A stretch of DNA of 30,671 nt, taken from a virus. The stretch covers positions 1-30,671 of IMG/VR virus record IMGVR_UViG_3300048030_000186; one strand, 5' to 3'. Below the pieces are notes generated by a model, which saw only the letters and a program-made list of their open reading frames with translations, had not been told where the DNA came from and made no database searches. Shown here in pieces: positions 8,994 to 16,108 of this stretch (positions are counted from its first letter, which is position 1; each line of letters opens with the position of its first letter). Made by a program: the position numbers and the translations under genes.

Positions 8994-9515
8994 ATGCTTA
9001 TGAAAACAGATTCTCTCGGTATCCCGCGATTTACAAATAAAGATTTAGTCGATATGATCTATAGTGGCAATGTAGATAAATGTCACGTAGTTCTATGTGA
9101 CGAATCAGATGATGTAGATAAATTTAACGAGGCTATGGAAGAACAAGGTCTAGACAAACTACAAAAGTATATTCCATTAGATGTAGATCAAAAGACTTTT
9201 GACGGTGTATGTCAAAGTGAATGGTTTATGCCTGATGAATACAAAAACATGGATATTGCAGAATACTTGCAAAGTAAATGCAAAACGCAAGAAGAACTTA
9301 CACGTTATTTTGAAGAATATGCAGAGTTTAACAAACGAGGTATGCTACCGCTATTACGCTATATGATTTATCTTGTAGACTTTATGCGTGAGAATGACAT
9401 TGTATGGGGAGTAGGTAGAGGATCAAGTGTAGCAAGTTATGTGTTGTATTTGATAGGTGTACACAAAATTAATTCAATCCAGTTTGGCCTGGATTGGAGA
9501 GAGTTCTTAAGATAA
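8994..9515 (+). CDS. Stand-alone DNA polymerase III alpha (DnaE)-like fragment
   Basis: A 173-residue protein whose second half matches the region just before the catalytic palm of bacterial DnaE. It contains FNKRGMLPLLRYMIYLVDFM, NDIVWGVGRGSS (GRGSS at residues 141-145) and YVLYLIGVHKINSI, and ends in LDWREFLR. Full DnaE continues from this point into the segment with the catalytic aspartates; here a stop codon follows at once, and no continuation is seen in any frame downstream. It is therefore not a polymerase. It may be a decoy, a host-replisome binder or a repurposed fold. The N-terminal 80 residues show no clear match. The start is ATG 8994 or ATG 9000, at the predicted transcription start; no ribosome site precedes it. 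Confidence 0.7.
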   Translation: MLMKTDSLGIPRFTNKDLVDMIYSGNVDKCHVVLCDESDDVDKFNEAMEEQGLDKLQKYIPLDVDQKTFDGVCQSEWFMPDEYKNMDIAEYLQSKCKTQEELTRYFEEYAEFNKRGMLPLLRYMIYLVDFMRENDIVWGVGRGSSVASYVLYLIGVHKINSIQFGLDWREFLR

Positions 9516-9545
9516 GTAAGCATATAACATTTAGGAGAAACTAAA

Positions 9546-9932
9546 ATGGTACAAAAAGCAAAAGGACAAAAAGTCTATAAGACCATGCAAGGTAAGATGG
9601 TTGATATGGATATGCTCCGAAAGAAAAACGAACTAACTCAAGCAGTAGGTAATGCAAAGGTTAATGCCCGTGGTGATGAATTAGGACCTGGCGGCAAAAT
9701 TATTAAAAAACGTGAAGATGTAGTTAAAGAATACTATGAATCGCATCAAGGAGTTGTTGACGAGCCTGCGGTTAAAGAGCCGGAAAAAGACTTGACAGAT
9801 GACTGGGAAGAACCTGCACCTGTAAAAGAAACAACAAAAGCTAAAACTCGCACAACAACAAAATCTAAAGTTGAAGTTGAAGACGAATGGGTCGAAGACG
9901 AAGACGGTAACTTTGTAAAAAAAGGTGACTAA
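9546..9932 (+). CDS. Conserved marine phage protein with acidic tail
   Basis: A 128-residue protein with a strong TAGGAGA ribosome site. The N-terminal 60 residues have a distinct conserved look (KVYKTMQGKMVDMDMLRKKN, then NARGDELGPGGKII) seen in small conserved proteins of marine T4-like phages. The rest is a low-complexity linker rich in Lys, Glu, Thr and Pro, ending in a strongly acidic stretch (VEVEDEWVEDEDGNFVKKGD). Its stop overlaps the ATG of the GroES-like gene, so the two are probably made together. The function is not known. The disordered acidic tail suggests a binding or scaffold role, but this is inference. Confidence 0.6.
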   Translation: MVQKAKGQKVYKTMQGKMVDMDMLRKKNELTQAVGNAKVNARGDELGPGGKIIKKREDVVKEYYESHQGVVDEPAVKEPEKDLTDDWEEPAPVKETTKAKTRTTTKSKVEVEDEWVEDEDGNFVKKGD

Positions 9933-10330
9933 TGAATAAAGCAATTAAAGGTAACGTCAGAGCCATTGGCGATCGTGTTTTAGTAGCAAATATGTACTTT
10001 GGTGAACAAAAAACTAAAGGTGGTATTATTATTCAAGACGATGATGGCAAAACTCGCGGCATTTATCCTCGTTGGGGGCAGGTACACTCTAAAGGTCCTC
10101 GAAACAATGACATTTATGATGTAGGTGATTGGATACTTATTGAACACGGACGATGGACTCGCGCAATGAAACTAGAAACAGATGATGGTGAAGAACTTGA
10201 GGTTCGAATGATTGATGCCGAGTGTGTATTAGCCATGTCAGATGAAAAGCCAGATGAAGTACAGATTGGTTCAGAGTACGCAGACGGTGAACATGCAACA
10301 ATTGACCCTAGTAGTTTTGTAAGGACATAA
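9932..10330 (+). CDS. GroES-like co-chaperonin (possible gp31 analogue)
   Basis: A 132-residue protein with the Cpn10 layout: AIGDRVLVAN at residues 11-20, a mobile-loop-like segment ending in KGGIII (residues 29-34), GQVHSKGP, DVGDWILIEHG at 63-73, and a final strand MIDAECVLAM that corresponds to the GroES end. GroES is about 97 residues; the extra 30 here form an acidic C-terminal tail. In T4, the related gp31 replaces GroES so that host GroEL can fold the large capsid protein, which is the likely role. It overlaps the upstream gene by one base. Sequence identity to GroES is modest, so the fold is better supported than the function. Confidence 0.72.
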   Translation: MNKAIKGNVRAIGDRVLVANMYFGEQKTKGGIIIQDDDGKTRGIYPRWGQVHSKGPRNNDIYDVGDWILIEHGRWTRAMKLETDDGEELEVRMIDAECVLAMSDEKPDEVQIGSEYADGEHATIDPSSFVRT

Positions 10331-10331
10331 A

Positions 10332-10685
10332 ATGACAAACCCATTTGAAGATATCAATAAATTCGCAACGGCTTGTGATCAAGAGCCAAGCGAAGCAAAC
10401 TATAATATGTATCTTGATTTAATTCGAGAAGAAGTAGGCGAACTAGAAGAAGCCATTACAGAAAACGACAGGATAGAACAGTTAGACGCACTAATTGATA
10501 TCTTAGTTGTTACATTAGGCGCCGTTCGAGCAGGAGGCTTTAAAGGTCAAGATGCTTGGAAAGAAGTAATGGACACAAACTTTGCTAAAATTGATCCTAC
10601 TACAGGCAAAGTTATCAAACGAGAAGATGGTAAAGTACTAAAGCCCGAAGGTTGGAAGGCTCCAAAACTTGAACCATTTATTTGA
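10332..10685 (+). CDS. MazG-like nucleotide pyrophosphohydrolase
   Basis: A 117-residue all-alpha NTP pyrophosphohydrolase of the MazG/HisE superfamily. The metal-binding motif is EEVGELEEA at about residues 34-42, and the second helix is DALIDILVVTLGAVRAGG with the conserved Asp pair. The C-terminus (GKVLKPEGWKAPKLEPFI) is typical of phage members. Enzymes of this family hydrolyse nucleoside triphosphates to monophosphates and may clean the nucleotide pool or alter alarmone levels. It fits with the nearby DHFR and ThyA genes as part of nucleotide metabolism. An AAGGA ribosome site precedes the start. The substrate cannot be read from the sequence. Confidence 0.82.
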   Translation: MTNPFEDINKFATACDQEPSEANYNMYLDLIREEVGELEEAITENDRIEQLDALIDILVVTLGAVRAGGFKGQDAWKEVMDTNFAKIDPTTGKVIKREDGKVLKPEGWKAPKLEPFI

Positions 10686-10851
10686 AAATTTTGAATGGTA
10701 TGACATTCCTGTCATACTGTTCTTTGCAAACACACTTGCTACACTAGGATTAACGACTTTATTTGGTGGCGGCTTTGTCACAGGCATTATGCTAGTAGTA
10801 ACTTGGGAGTGTTGGAAACTCTACGAAAAATATCGTGCAAAAAACACTTGA
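10669..10851 (+). CDS. Small membrane protein, TTG start
   Basis: A 60-residue frame that begins with TTG inside the end of the pyrophosphohydrolase gene (17-base overlap) and ends at the -35 box of the tRNA promoter. After about 10 polar residues there are two hydrophobic stretches (IPVILFFANTLATLGLTTLF, then a segment to MLVVTW), then a basic tail ending KLYEKYRAKNT. This suggests one hairpin or two short membrane helices with the C-terminus in the cytoplasm. No other in-frame start is near, so the TTG call rests on the overlap and the clear membrane pattern. Function unknown. Confidence 0.5.
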   Translation: MNHLFENFEWYDIPVILFFANTLATLGLTTLFGGGFVTGIMLVVTWECWKLYEKYRAKNT

Positions 10852-10876
10852 CTTCTAAAGCAATCTCTGCTATAAT
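10848..10876 (+). promoter_or_regulatory. Sigma-70 promoter for the tRNA gene
   Basis: TTGACT (10848-10853), a 17-base spacer and TATAAT (10871-10876) form a nearly perfect host promoter. The tRNA starts 18 bases after the -10 box. The -35 box overlaps the stop of the upstream membrane-protein gene. Confidence 0.85.
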
Positions 10877-10893
10877 TAACTTAAATTAAACGA

Positions 10894-10970
10894 GCGGCTA
10901 TAGCTCAGCTGGATAGAGCGTAGGTTTGCGGAACCTAAGGTCAGGAGTTCGAATCTCTTTAGCCGCGCCA
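10894..10970 (+). tRNA. tRNA-Arg, anticodon GCG
   Basis: A complete 77-base cloverleaf. The acceptor stem (GCGGCTA with TAGCCGC) is fully paired. The anticodon stem TAGGT/ACCTA has five pairs around the loop TTGCGGA, giving GCG at 10928-10930. The T-arm has a GTTCGAAT loop region, and CCA is encoded. A20 in the D-loop and C35 in the anticodon match known arginine identity elements. GCG is unusual, because most bacteria read CGU and CGC with an ACG (inosine) tRNA. It has its own promoter and lies 14 bases before the exonuclease gene, so the two may be co-transcribed. Confidence 0.95.
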
Positions 10971-10984
10971 AACGAGGATTTTTT

Positions 10985-11527
10985 ATGGCTACACACGGTA
11001 TGATTGATTTAGAAACACTAGGCGTAGAACCTGATAGTGTTGTAATGACGTTAGGTGCTATTAAGTTTGATCCGTTTACAGATACAGAACCGCACAGTCC
11101 TTTATACTTGCGTGGCGATGTAGAAGAACAAACAGAACACTACAATCGTTCTATTGACGAAAACACTCTTGCTTGGTGGGCAACTCAACCACAAGAAATT
11201 CAAGACGAAGCATTTGGTGATGACTTAGAAAGAGTAAGTGTACAAGAAATGCTACGTCAACTTAATAAATGGTGTGTAGGATTAGACTATATTTGGTGTC
11301 AAGGTCCTACATTTGATTTTGTAATACTACAGCATTTATACAAAGAAGCAGAAAAGCCTGCTCCGTGGAACTACTGGCAAATTAGAGATAGTCGAACATT
11401 GTTTGCTATGATGCCAAGTGATCCACGCAAAGCAATACAAGAAAGCCTTCACAACGCACTGGCAGATTGTTATTATCAAGCAAAGTGCGTACAACAATCA
11501 TATAAACATTTTGGAGTTACAAAATAA
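10985..11527 (+). CDS. 3'-5' exonuclease of the DEDD/RNase H fold (DexA- or Rv2179c-like)
   Basis: A 180-residue protein beginning with the exonuclease I motif MIDLETLG (Asp and Glu at residues 8 and 10), preceded by a GAGG ribosome site. Exo II is GPTFDFVILQHL near residue 107, and exo III is HNALADCYYQ near 157, giving the four acidic residues of the DEDD family. Length and motif spacing fit the small Rv2179c-like exoribonucleases and T4 DexA. It probably degrades RNA or single-stranded DNA; which one cannot be told. It follows the tRNA gene directly and may be read from the same promoter. It precedes the small conserved 55-residue gene with no gap. Confidence 0.8.
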   Translation: MATHGMIDLETLGVEPDSVVMTLGAIKFDPFTDTEPHSPLYLRGDVEEQTEHYNRSIDENTLAWWATQPQEIQDEAFGDDLERVSVQEMLRQLNKWCVGLDYIWCQGPTFDFVILQHLYKEAEKPAPWNYWQIRDSRTLFAMMPSDPRKAIQESLHNALADCYYQAKCVQQSYKHFGVTK

Positions 11528-11695
11528 ATGAACCCAGTATCACGAGAAGTAGACGACGAATCTAAACGATTAATACAAGAATATCTTGACAAGGGCGGCA
11601 AAATTACATATTGTGAGCCAATGGTCCGTACAGAAAATATTGAAGTTAAAGGGGGCTTCTACGGTACGAAAAAGAAAAAGAAAAAGGAAGAATGA
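11528..11695 (+). CDS. 55-residue conserved phage protein with Lys-rich end
   Basis: A short gene starting at the ATG directly after the exonuclease stop. It contains SKRLIQEYLDKGGKITYCEP and the pattern ENIEVKGGFYG, then a run of lysines. The KCEP-like and GGFYG-K-K-K pattern recurs in small proteins of marine T4-like phages, which supports a real gene despite its size. Highly basic; it could bind nucleic acid. A sigma-70 promoter begins two bases after its stop. Confidence 0.6.
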   Translation: MNPVSREVDDESKRLIQEYLDKGGKITYCEPMVRTENIEVKGGFYGTKKKKKKEE

Positions 11696-11696
11696 T

Positions 11697-11725
11697 TTGA
11701 CAAACTTTGAAAATACTGCTATAAT
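11697..11725 (+). promoter_or_regulatory. Consensus sigma-70 promoter before the clamp-loader run
   Basis: TTGACA (11697-11702), exactly 17 bases, then TATAAT (11720-11725) match the bacterial consensus at all twelve positions. It would drive the small gene at 11754 and the clamp loader, ferredoxin, DHFR and ThyA genes that follow without a break, probably early in infection. Confidence 0.9.
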
Positions 11726-11753
11726 AGCAGAACTACTATCAGATGATTATGAA

Positions 11754-11900
11754 ATGATTGGAGAAGCAATGCCATTAACAACTAATGCTGTTAAACTTAA
11801 CAAACATAGCATGAAAGATTTAGATAAGGTATTGGATCAAATTAAACTAACTTCTGAAGAAATGACTAAATTAAAACAAATTATAGAGGCAACTAAATGA
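11754..11900 (+). CDS. Small protein of 48 residues upstream of the clamp loader
   Basis: The frame is open further upstream, but the promoter at 11697-11725 places transcription start near 11732, so the first usable ATG is 11754. The product is mostly helix, ending DKVLDQIKLTSEEMTKLKQI. Its stop overlaps the next ATG (ATGA), indicating coupling to the clamp-loader gene. It is too short and unlike gp62 to be called the second clamp-loader subunit. No strong ribosome site is visible. Function unknown. Confidence 0.5.
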   Translation: MIGEAMPLTTNAVKLNKHSMKDLDKVLDQIKLTSEEMTKLKQIIEATK

Positions 11901-12811
11901 AAGAACTATGGGTAGAAAAGTACCGTCCTAAAACAGTAGACGGATATGTGTTTAGAGATGAAGCACAGCGTAATCAAGTAAACACTTGGATCAAAGACAA
12001 AACTATTCCACATTTGTTGTTTAGCGGCAATGCAGGTATTGGTAAAACTACCCTTGCAAAATTAATGTTTAACGAGCTTGATATAAATCCGTTAGATATT
12101 CTTGAAATAAATGCAAGTCGTACAAACTCAGTAGATGATGTACGTGATAAAATTGTTAACTTTGTGCAAATGATTCCATTTGGAGACTTTAAAGTTGTAT
12201 TACTTGATGAAGCCGATTATCTTAGTCCAAACGCTCAAGCGGCACTACGTGGCGTTATGGAAGAATATCACACCACTGCAAGGTTTATTCTTACTTGTAA
12301 TTACCCCAATCGTATTATCCCTGCTTTGCACAGTCGTTGTCAAGGCTTTCACATTGCTAAAATAGATCAAACAGAGTTTACTGCTCGTGTAGCAGAGATT
12401 CTTATTACAGAAGGTGTTACTCCTGATCTAGACACACTTGATACATATGTAAAAGCAACATATCCAGACTTGCGTAAGTGTATCAACACAGTGCAAATGA
12501 ATTCGCAAGACGGAAACTTACTAGCACCACATGAAGGCGACACAGGTGAACAAGACTGGAAGCTAGATATGGTTGAACTATTTAAAGCAGGTAAAATACA
12601 AGATGCACGTAAACTATTGTGCGGAGCAGTTCGTCCTGAAGAAATGGAAGAAATTTATCGTTGGCTGTATGACAATGTTGAACTGTTCGGAACTGAGCAA
12701 CAGCAAGATGATGCAGTGCTAATTATTAAACAAGGGTTAGTTGATCATACATTGGTAGCTGATCCTGAAATAAACTTATCAGCAACGTTAATTAATTTGG
12801 CGAAAGTGTAG
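11897..12811 (+). CDS. 44: Sliding-clamp loader small subunit (T4 gp44 / RFC-like)
   Basis: A 304-residue AAA+ ATPase. It starts [10 protein letters not shown], the usual RFC-box opening. Walker A is GNAGIGKT (residues 44-51), Walker B VLLDEAD (101-107), sensor 1 LTCNYPNR (132-139), and the SRC motif with the arginine finger is HSRCQ (145-149). These are the features of archaeal/eukaryotic RFC small subunits and T4 gp44, which loads the sliding clamp onto DNA for the phage polymerase. A TAGAGG ribosome site and an ATGA overlap precede it. The partner gp62, often next to gp44 in T4-like phages, is not recognisable next to it; the downstream neighbour is a ferredoxin. Confidence 0.93.
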   Translation: MKELWVEKYRPKTVDGYVFRDEAQRNQVNTWIKDKTIPHLLFSGNAGIGKTTLAKLMFNELDINPLDILEINASRTNSVDDVRDKIVNFVQMIPFGDFKVVLLDEADYLSPNAQAALRGVMEEYHTTARFILTCNYPNRIIPALHSRCQGFHIAKIDQTEFTARVAEILITEGVTPDLDTLDTYVKATYPDLRKCINTVQMNSQDGNLLAPHEGDTGEQDWKLDMVELFKAGKIQDARKLLCGAVRPEEMEEIYRWLYDNVELFGTEQQQDDAVLIIKQGLVDHTLVADPEINLSATLINLAKV

Positions 12812-13158
12812 TGACATACTTAGTTACAGATAATTGTATTAAATGCAAGCACACAGATTGTGTAAGTGTTTGCCCAGTAGATTGTTTTTATGAAGCAGAT
12901 AATTTTCTAGCAATTAATCCTGACGAATGTATTGATTGCGGTGTTTGTGTACCCGAGTGTCCAGCGGATGCTATTGTTGCAGATACTGATCTAAGTGTTG
13001 AAGAACTTGAAAAATGGGAAAATATAAATCGAAAAGTATCTTCCTGGAATGTAAATATAGTTGACCAACAAGACTCACTGCCAGATGCTGATAAATGGGA
13101 TCAATATCCTAATAAGTACGAAGAATTTGGAATAATACCTTGTGTGGAGATAGATTAA
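12811..13158 (+). CDS. 7Fe ferredoxin (FdxA-like, 3Fe-4S plus 4Fe-4S)
   Basis: A 115-residue protein beginning with GTG that overlaps the clamp-loader stop by one base. The first 55 residues closely follow Azotobacter FdI-type ferredoxins: [19 protein letters not shown] then [12 protein letters not shown]. All nine cysteines of that family are present (residues 9, 12, 17, 21, 25, 40, 43, 46 and 50), giving ligands for one 3Fe-4S and one 4Fe-4S cluster. It is a soluble low-potential electron carrier. Marine cyanophage ferredoxins are usually plant-type 2Fe-2S, so this type is unusual and fits a non-photosynthetic host. Possible partners in the window are the radical SAM protein and IscU. Confidence 0.92.
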   Translation: MTYLVTDNCIKCKHTDCVSVCPVDCFYEADNFLAINPDECIDCGVCVPECPADAIVADTDLSVEELEKWENINRKVSSWNVNIVDQQDSLPDADKWDQYPNKYEEFGIIPCVEID

Positions 13159-13353
13159 ATGAGTAAAGGAAGTAGACAACGGCCAAGAGCAATTGATACT
13201 AATACATTTGAAGATAACTGGGACGCAATCTTTAACAAAAAGAAAGCTGACTATAAAGAAGTACAACAAGACCTTACTGAATTAAACGGTGATGGCAATC
13301 GAACCCGAGGAAGGTACGGCGAAGATAATGATAAAAGCAATTCTAGCGTGTGA
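13159..13353 (+). CDS. Small conserved phage protein
   Basis: A 64-residue protein starting directly after the ferredoxin stop. The opening MSKGSRQRPRAIDTNTFEDN and the following WDAIF resemble the start of small conserved proteins in marine T4-like phages. It is hydrophilic and ends in a low-complexity tail. Its last 26 bases overlap the start of the DHFR gene in another frame. No function can be assigned. Confidence 0.6.
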   Translation: MSKGSRQRPRAIDTNTFEDNWDAIFNKKKADYKEVQQDLTELNGDGNRTRGRYGEDNDKSNSSV

Positions 13354-13813
13354 CGATTATGGCGGTGTAAGTAAAAACGGAACACTACCATGGCCTAACA
13401 ATAGTACAGATCTAAAATGGTTTAAAGATAATACAGCAGGTCATATTGTAATAATGGGATCTACCACTTGGAACGATCCACACATGCCTCGCCCTTTACC
13501 TAAACGTAAAAATGTATTAGCAACTACTCAGCCAAGAAACTATCCTGGTGCTGACATTTATATTAGCGGCAACCTTAGCGAAAGCATAGTAAAAATTGCT
13601 GAGGATTATCCACAATTAATTACATGGGTAATTGGCGGACCAAAGATTATTGAACAAACACTAGATGTAATTGATGAATTTTACCTAAGTCGTATTCCAG
13701 GTGCATATGCCTGTGATACTTTCCTTCCTATAAAAGATATTGAATCATTATTCGAAAAGACTTGGTCTGAAAATCATGACGAAGTAGAGTTTCAAATTTG
13801 GAGTAAAAAATGA
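13328..13813 (+). CDS. Dihydrofolate reductase
   Basis: A 161-residue enzyme beginning at ATG 13328, where the family's usual opening (IKAILACDDYGGV) starts; an in-frame extension to 13289 would fall inside the preceding gene and adds nonconserved residues. Motifs are NGTLPWP at residues 17-23, a helix TDLKWFKDNT, VIMGSTTW at 41-48 and VIGGPKI near 109. The conserved substrate-binding acidic residue is D28 in TDLKWFK. It reduces dihydrofolate to tetrahydrofolate with NADPH, supplying the cofactor consumed by the ThyA encoded just downstream, as in T4 frd-td. Its stop overlaps the next ATG. Confidence 0.9.
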   Translation: MIKAILACDDYGGVSKNGTLPWPNNSTDLKWFKDNTAGHIVIMGSTTWNDPHMPRPLPKRKNVLATTQPRNYPGADIYISGNLSESIVKIAEDYPQLITWVIGGPKIIEQTLDVIDEFYLSRIPGAYACDTFLPIKDIESLFEKTWSENHDEVEFQIWSKK

Positions 13814-13983
13814 TTGACGAAATTGTAAAAATTATTTTTGGTATTATTATATTAATACCATTTGCTTGGGTAGTTTGGGAGTCATCTGTAATGTTAGCTG
13901 AACGTAAAGCAAGATATCGTGCAGGTACTCATGACTACTACGACAATCCTATAGTAAAGGAAACAGATGAAACAATATCTTGA
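13810..13983 (+). CDS. 57-residue single-pass membrane protein
   Basis: A short gene starting in the ATGA overlap with the DHFR stop and ending 17 bases into thyA. Residues 5-25 are a clear membrane helix ([19 protein letters not shown]), followed by a basic, polar tail ([16 protein letters not shown]). The tight coupling on both sides supports translation. Function unknown; one-helix proteins in such positions are common in T4-like phages. Confidence 0.6.
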   Translation: MIDEIVKIIFGIIILIPFAWVVWESSVMLAERKARYRAGTHDYYDNPIVKETDETIS

Positions 13984-14803
13984 TGCATTACAATATATTT
14001 TAGATAACGGCGAAAATGTAAGTGATAGAACAGGTGTAGGTACACGTACCGTATTTGGATATCAAATGCGTTTTCCTCTAACATACAGTAACTTTCCAGC
14101 TGTAACTACAAAGAAACTTGCGTGGCGTAGTGTAGTAGGAGAACTACTATGGTTCTTAGAAGGATCAACATCTGAGCCAAGACTAGCAGAAATTACACAC
14201 GGCGATAAAACAAAGAATACAATTTGGACAGCTAATTTTAAAGAACAAGGTGTAGCATTAGGATACACAGACGGAGAGCTTGGTCCTGTATATGGTTCTC
14301 AATGGAGAAACTTTAACGGCGATAGTGTAGATCAAATTGCATCTGTTATAGATCAACTTAAAAATAATCCTGACAGTAGACGAATTATTGTAAGTGCTTG
14401 GAACCCAAGTAAGCTAGACAAAATGGCGCTACCTCCGTGCCATGCATTTGCACAGTTTAAAGTAATAAACGGCAAACTAAGTTGTCAACTGTATCAACGT
14501 AGTGCTGACATGTTTTTAGGTGTGCCTTTTAACATTGCATCGTATAGTTTGCTTACACATATGTTAGCACAAATTTGCGATCTAGAGCTAGGAGAATTTA
14601 TATGGACCGGCGGCGATTGTCATATCTACAGCAACCATATGGATCAAGTAAACCAACAATTAGAACGTAAGCCTGTAAACGGTCCTATACTAGAGATGCC
14701 TGAGTTTACTACACTAGAAGAACTATTACAAACCAAAACTGAAGATTACAAACTTGTAGGTTATAATCCTATGCCAAGTATAAAGGCACCTATGGCAGTA
14801 TGA
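13967..14803 (+). CDS. thyA: Thymidylate synthase (ThyA type)
   Basis: A 278-residue enzyme. The phosphate-binding motif is DRTGVGT at residues 20-26, the second arginine pair is in DSRRI (138-139), and the catalytic cysteine is C158 in [11 protein letters not shown]. The dUMP-binding segments [20 protein letters not shown] and HIYSNH are intact, and the length fits the family (264 in E. coli plus a small insert). It methylates dUMP to dTMP, turning methylenetetrahydrofolate into dihydrofolate, which the DHFR upstream recycles. An AAGGAA ribosome site precedes the ATG, which lies inside the end of the small membrane-protein gene. Confidence 0.97.
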   Translation: MKQYLDALQYILDNGENVSDRTGVGTRTVFGYQMRFPLTYSNFPAVTTKKLAWRSVVGELLWFLEGSTSEPRLAEITHGDKTKNTIWTANFKEQGVALGYTDGELGPVYGSQWRNFNGDSVDQIASVIDQLKNNPDSRRIIVSAWNPSKLDKMALPPCHAFAQFKVINGKLSCQLYQRSADMFLGVPFNIASYSLLTHMLAQICDLELGEFIWTGGDCHIYSNHMDQVNQQLERKPVNGPILEMPEFTTLEELLQTKTEDYKLVGYNPMPSIKAPMAV

Positions 14804-15030
14804 TGGGAGCAAATTGGCAACAGGATCCAAAAGAAGTTACATTTCAAAAGTTTGCTTGGTTTCCTATACGTAGTTCTTTTAGTAGAAAATTAATTTGGCT
14901 AAAACACTATGTAGAAAAAGAAATATACCATGATAGCGAAATGTCAAATCCAATACGTTCTAATACATTTAATCTAGTATATACGCAAAACGAACATTTA
15001 CTTTATTTACTGAGGAAAGATGAACACTAA
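14800..15030 (+). CDS. Small conserved phage protein next to thyA
   Basis: A 76-residue protein coupled to thyA by an ATGA overlap. It has an aromatic, basic core ([19 protein letters not shown], then [11 protein letters not shown]) that resembles small conserved proteins of marine T4-like phages. There is no membrane helix or catalytic motif. Its last 11 bases overlap the start of the radical SAM gene, whose ribosome site lies within this gene. Function unknown. Confidence 0.6.
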   Translation: MMGANWQQDPKEVTFQKFAWFPIRSSFSRKLIWLKHYVEKEIYHDSEMSNPIRSNTFNLVYTQNEHLLYLLRKDEH

Positions 15031-16069
15031 TTCTTCAACCTTTTGTCCTTTGATGCGGCATCAACTTACTATTAATCAAATGGGCAAGGTAATGCCTTGT
15101 TGTCATTTTGGTGAGCATATACCTATTGACCAATATGAAGAAACAACAACAAAATTTGCAGAACAGTTAGAAGCAGGTGAACGCATACCACAGTGTCAAG
15201 GTTGTTGGCAAACTGAGGATAAAGGTTTAGTTAGTGTACGACAAAGTGCAGTAGATAATTACGATCGAAACTATGCAAACTCTCCTGGCATTAATGCCAT
15301 GGATATTAGATTACATAATAAATGTAATATGGCATGTAATATGTGTGCTAGTTTTAATAGTACACTTTGGGCTAAAATAGAAAAGAAAGACGAGACTCAC
15401 GAAATTGGTGAAACTAATCTAGAGTACATCTATAGTCTAGCAGATAATGTTACAAAGTTAAGCATACAAGGTGGCGAAAGTTTTTACGGTCCGGAGTTTG
15501 TAGACTTTGTCGATAACTTTCCTAACAAAGAAAATTTAATACTAGATGTATTTACAAATACAATTACTGCTGATATGAAAGCAATAAAGCGTTGGAATGA
15601 CGAATGTAAAACATTATTAATAAATGCTAGTATTGACGGCGTAGAAGAAGTATTTGAATATATTCGTTGGCCAGGAAAATGGTCAAAGGCTAAACGTAAT
15701 CTATTAAAAATTTATGACATTGTTGGATCTAACATGCGTTATTTCTATGCTATCCAAGCTAGAAACTTATCAAGTATTATTCCTACACTAGAGTTTAGAA
15801 ATAATAATACACCTAAGAGCGAAATTATTTTTAACTTAGTTGAAGGACCTAGAGAACTTGCAGTTGAAGCAAGCACAATTGAAGAACGTACAAACTTTAT
15901 AAAAGCGATGGATAATTATAGCGGTTATTATTCACAAAGAGAAGAACACGATTTAACCGCCGTCTATAATTTGTGTAACTCTATTACAACAGATAATAAG
16001 TTACTAAAGCAAAGAGATGCTAAAGATACATATGTAGACTTAATACGTACTCGACATTTAGAAAATTAG
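15020..16069 (+). CDS. Radical SAM protein with twitch/SPASM-like cysteines
   Basis: A 349-residue protein. The radical SAM cluster motif C-x3-C-x2-C is at C102, C106 and C109 (KCNMACNMC). A GGE motif at 151-153 (SIQGGESF) fits the SAM-binding site. Ahead of it are extra cysteines: C9 in FCPLMRHQ, C27-C28 in MGKVMPCC, and C59/C62 in QCQGCW. This N-terminal arrangement is typical of twitch-domain radical SAM proteins in marine T4-like phages and can hold a second cluster. The reaction is not known. It would need an Fe-S scaffold and an electron donor, both of which this window encodes. A GAGGAAAG ribosome site precedes the start, and a hairpin terminator begins at the stop. Confidence 0.88.
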   Translation: MNTNSSTFCPLMRHQLTINQMGKVMPCCHFGEHIPIDQYEETTTKFAEQLEAGERIPQCQGCWQTEDKGLVSVRQSAVDNYDRNYANSPGINAMDIRLHNKCNMACNMCASFNSTLWAKIEKKDETHEIGETNLEYIYSLADNVTKLSIQGGESFYGPEFVDFVDNFPNKENLILDVFTNTITADMKAIKRWNDECKTLLINASIDGVEEVFEYIRWPGKWSKAKRNLLKIYDIVGSNMRYFYAIQARNLSSIIPTLEFRNNNTPKSEIIFNLVEGPRELAVEASTIEERTNFIKAMDNYSGYYSQREEHDLTAVYNLCNSITTDNKLLKQRDAKDTYVDLIRTRHLEN

Positions 16070-16100
16070 CTGTGTACTGAAATTTCTTACAGTACACAGC
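16069..16100 (+). terminator. Bidirectional hairpin terminator
   Basis: GCTGTGTACTG (16069-16079) and CAGTACACAGC (16090-16100) form a perfect 11-bp stem with a 10-base loop, flanked by AT-rich runs on both sides. It lies between the convergent radical SAM and phoH genes and overlaps the last base of the radical SAM stop. It can stop transcripts from either side. Confidence 0.8.
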
Positions 16101-16108
16101 AATTTAAT

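Noticed and set aside
11586-11614. TTGACA followed by TATTGT as a promoter
   Set aside because: The -10 box matches only four of six, and it lies inside a short gene close to a perfect promoter.
11586-11900. 104-residue gene starting at 11586
   Set aside because: Its first half lies over the 55-residue conserved gene and the promoter; only the part from ATG 11754 is kept.
13289-13327. N-terminal extension of DHFR
   Set aside because: It overlaps the previous gene and precedes the family's normal start at 13328.
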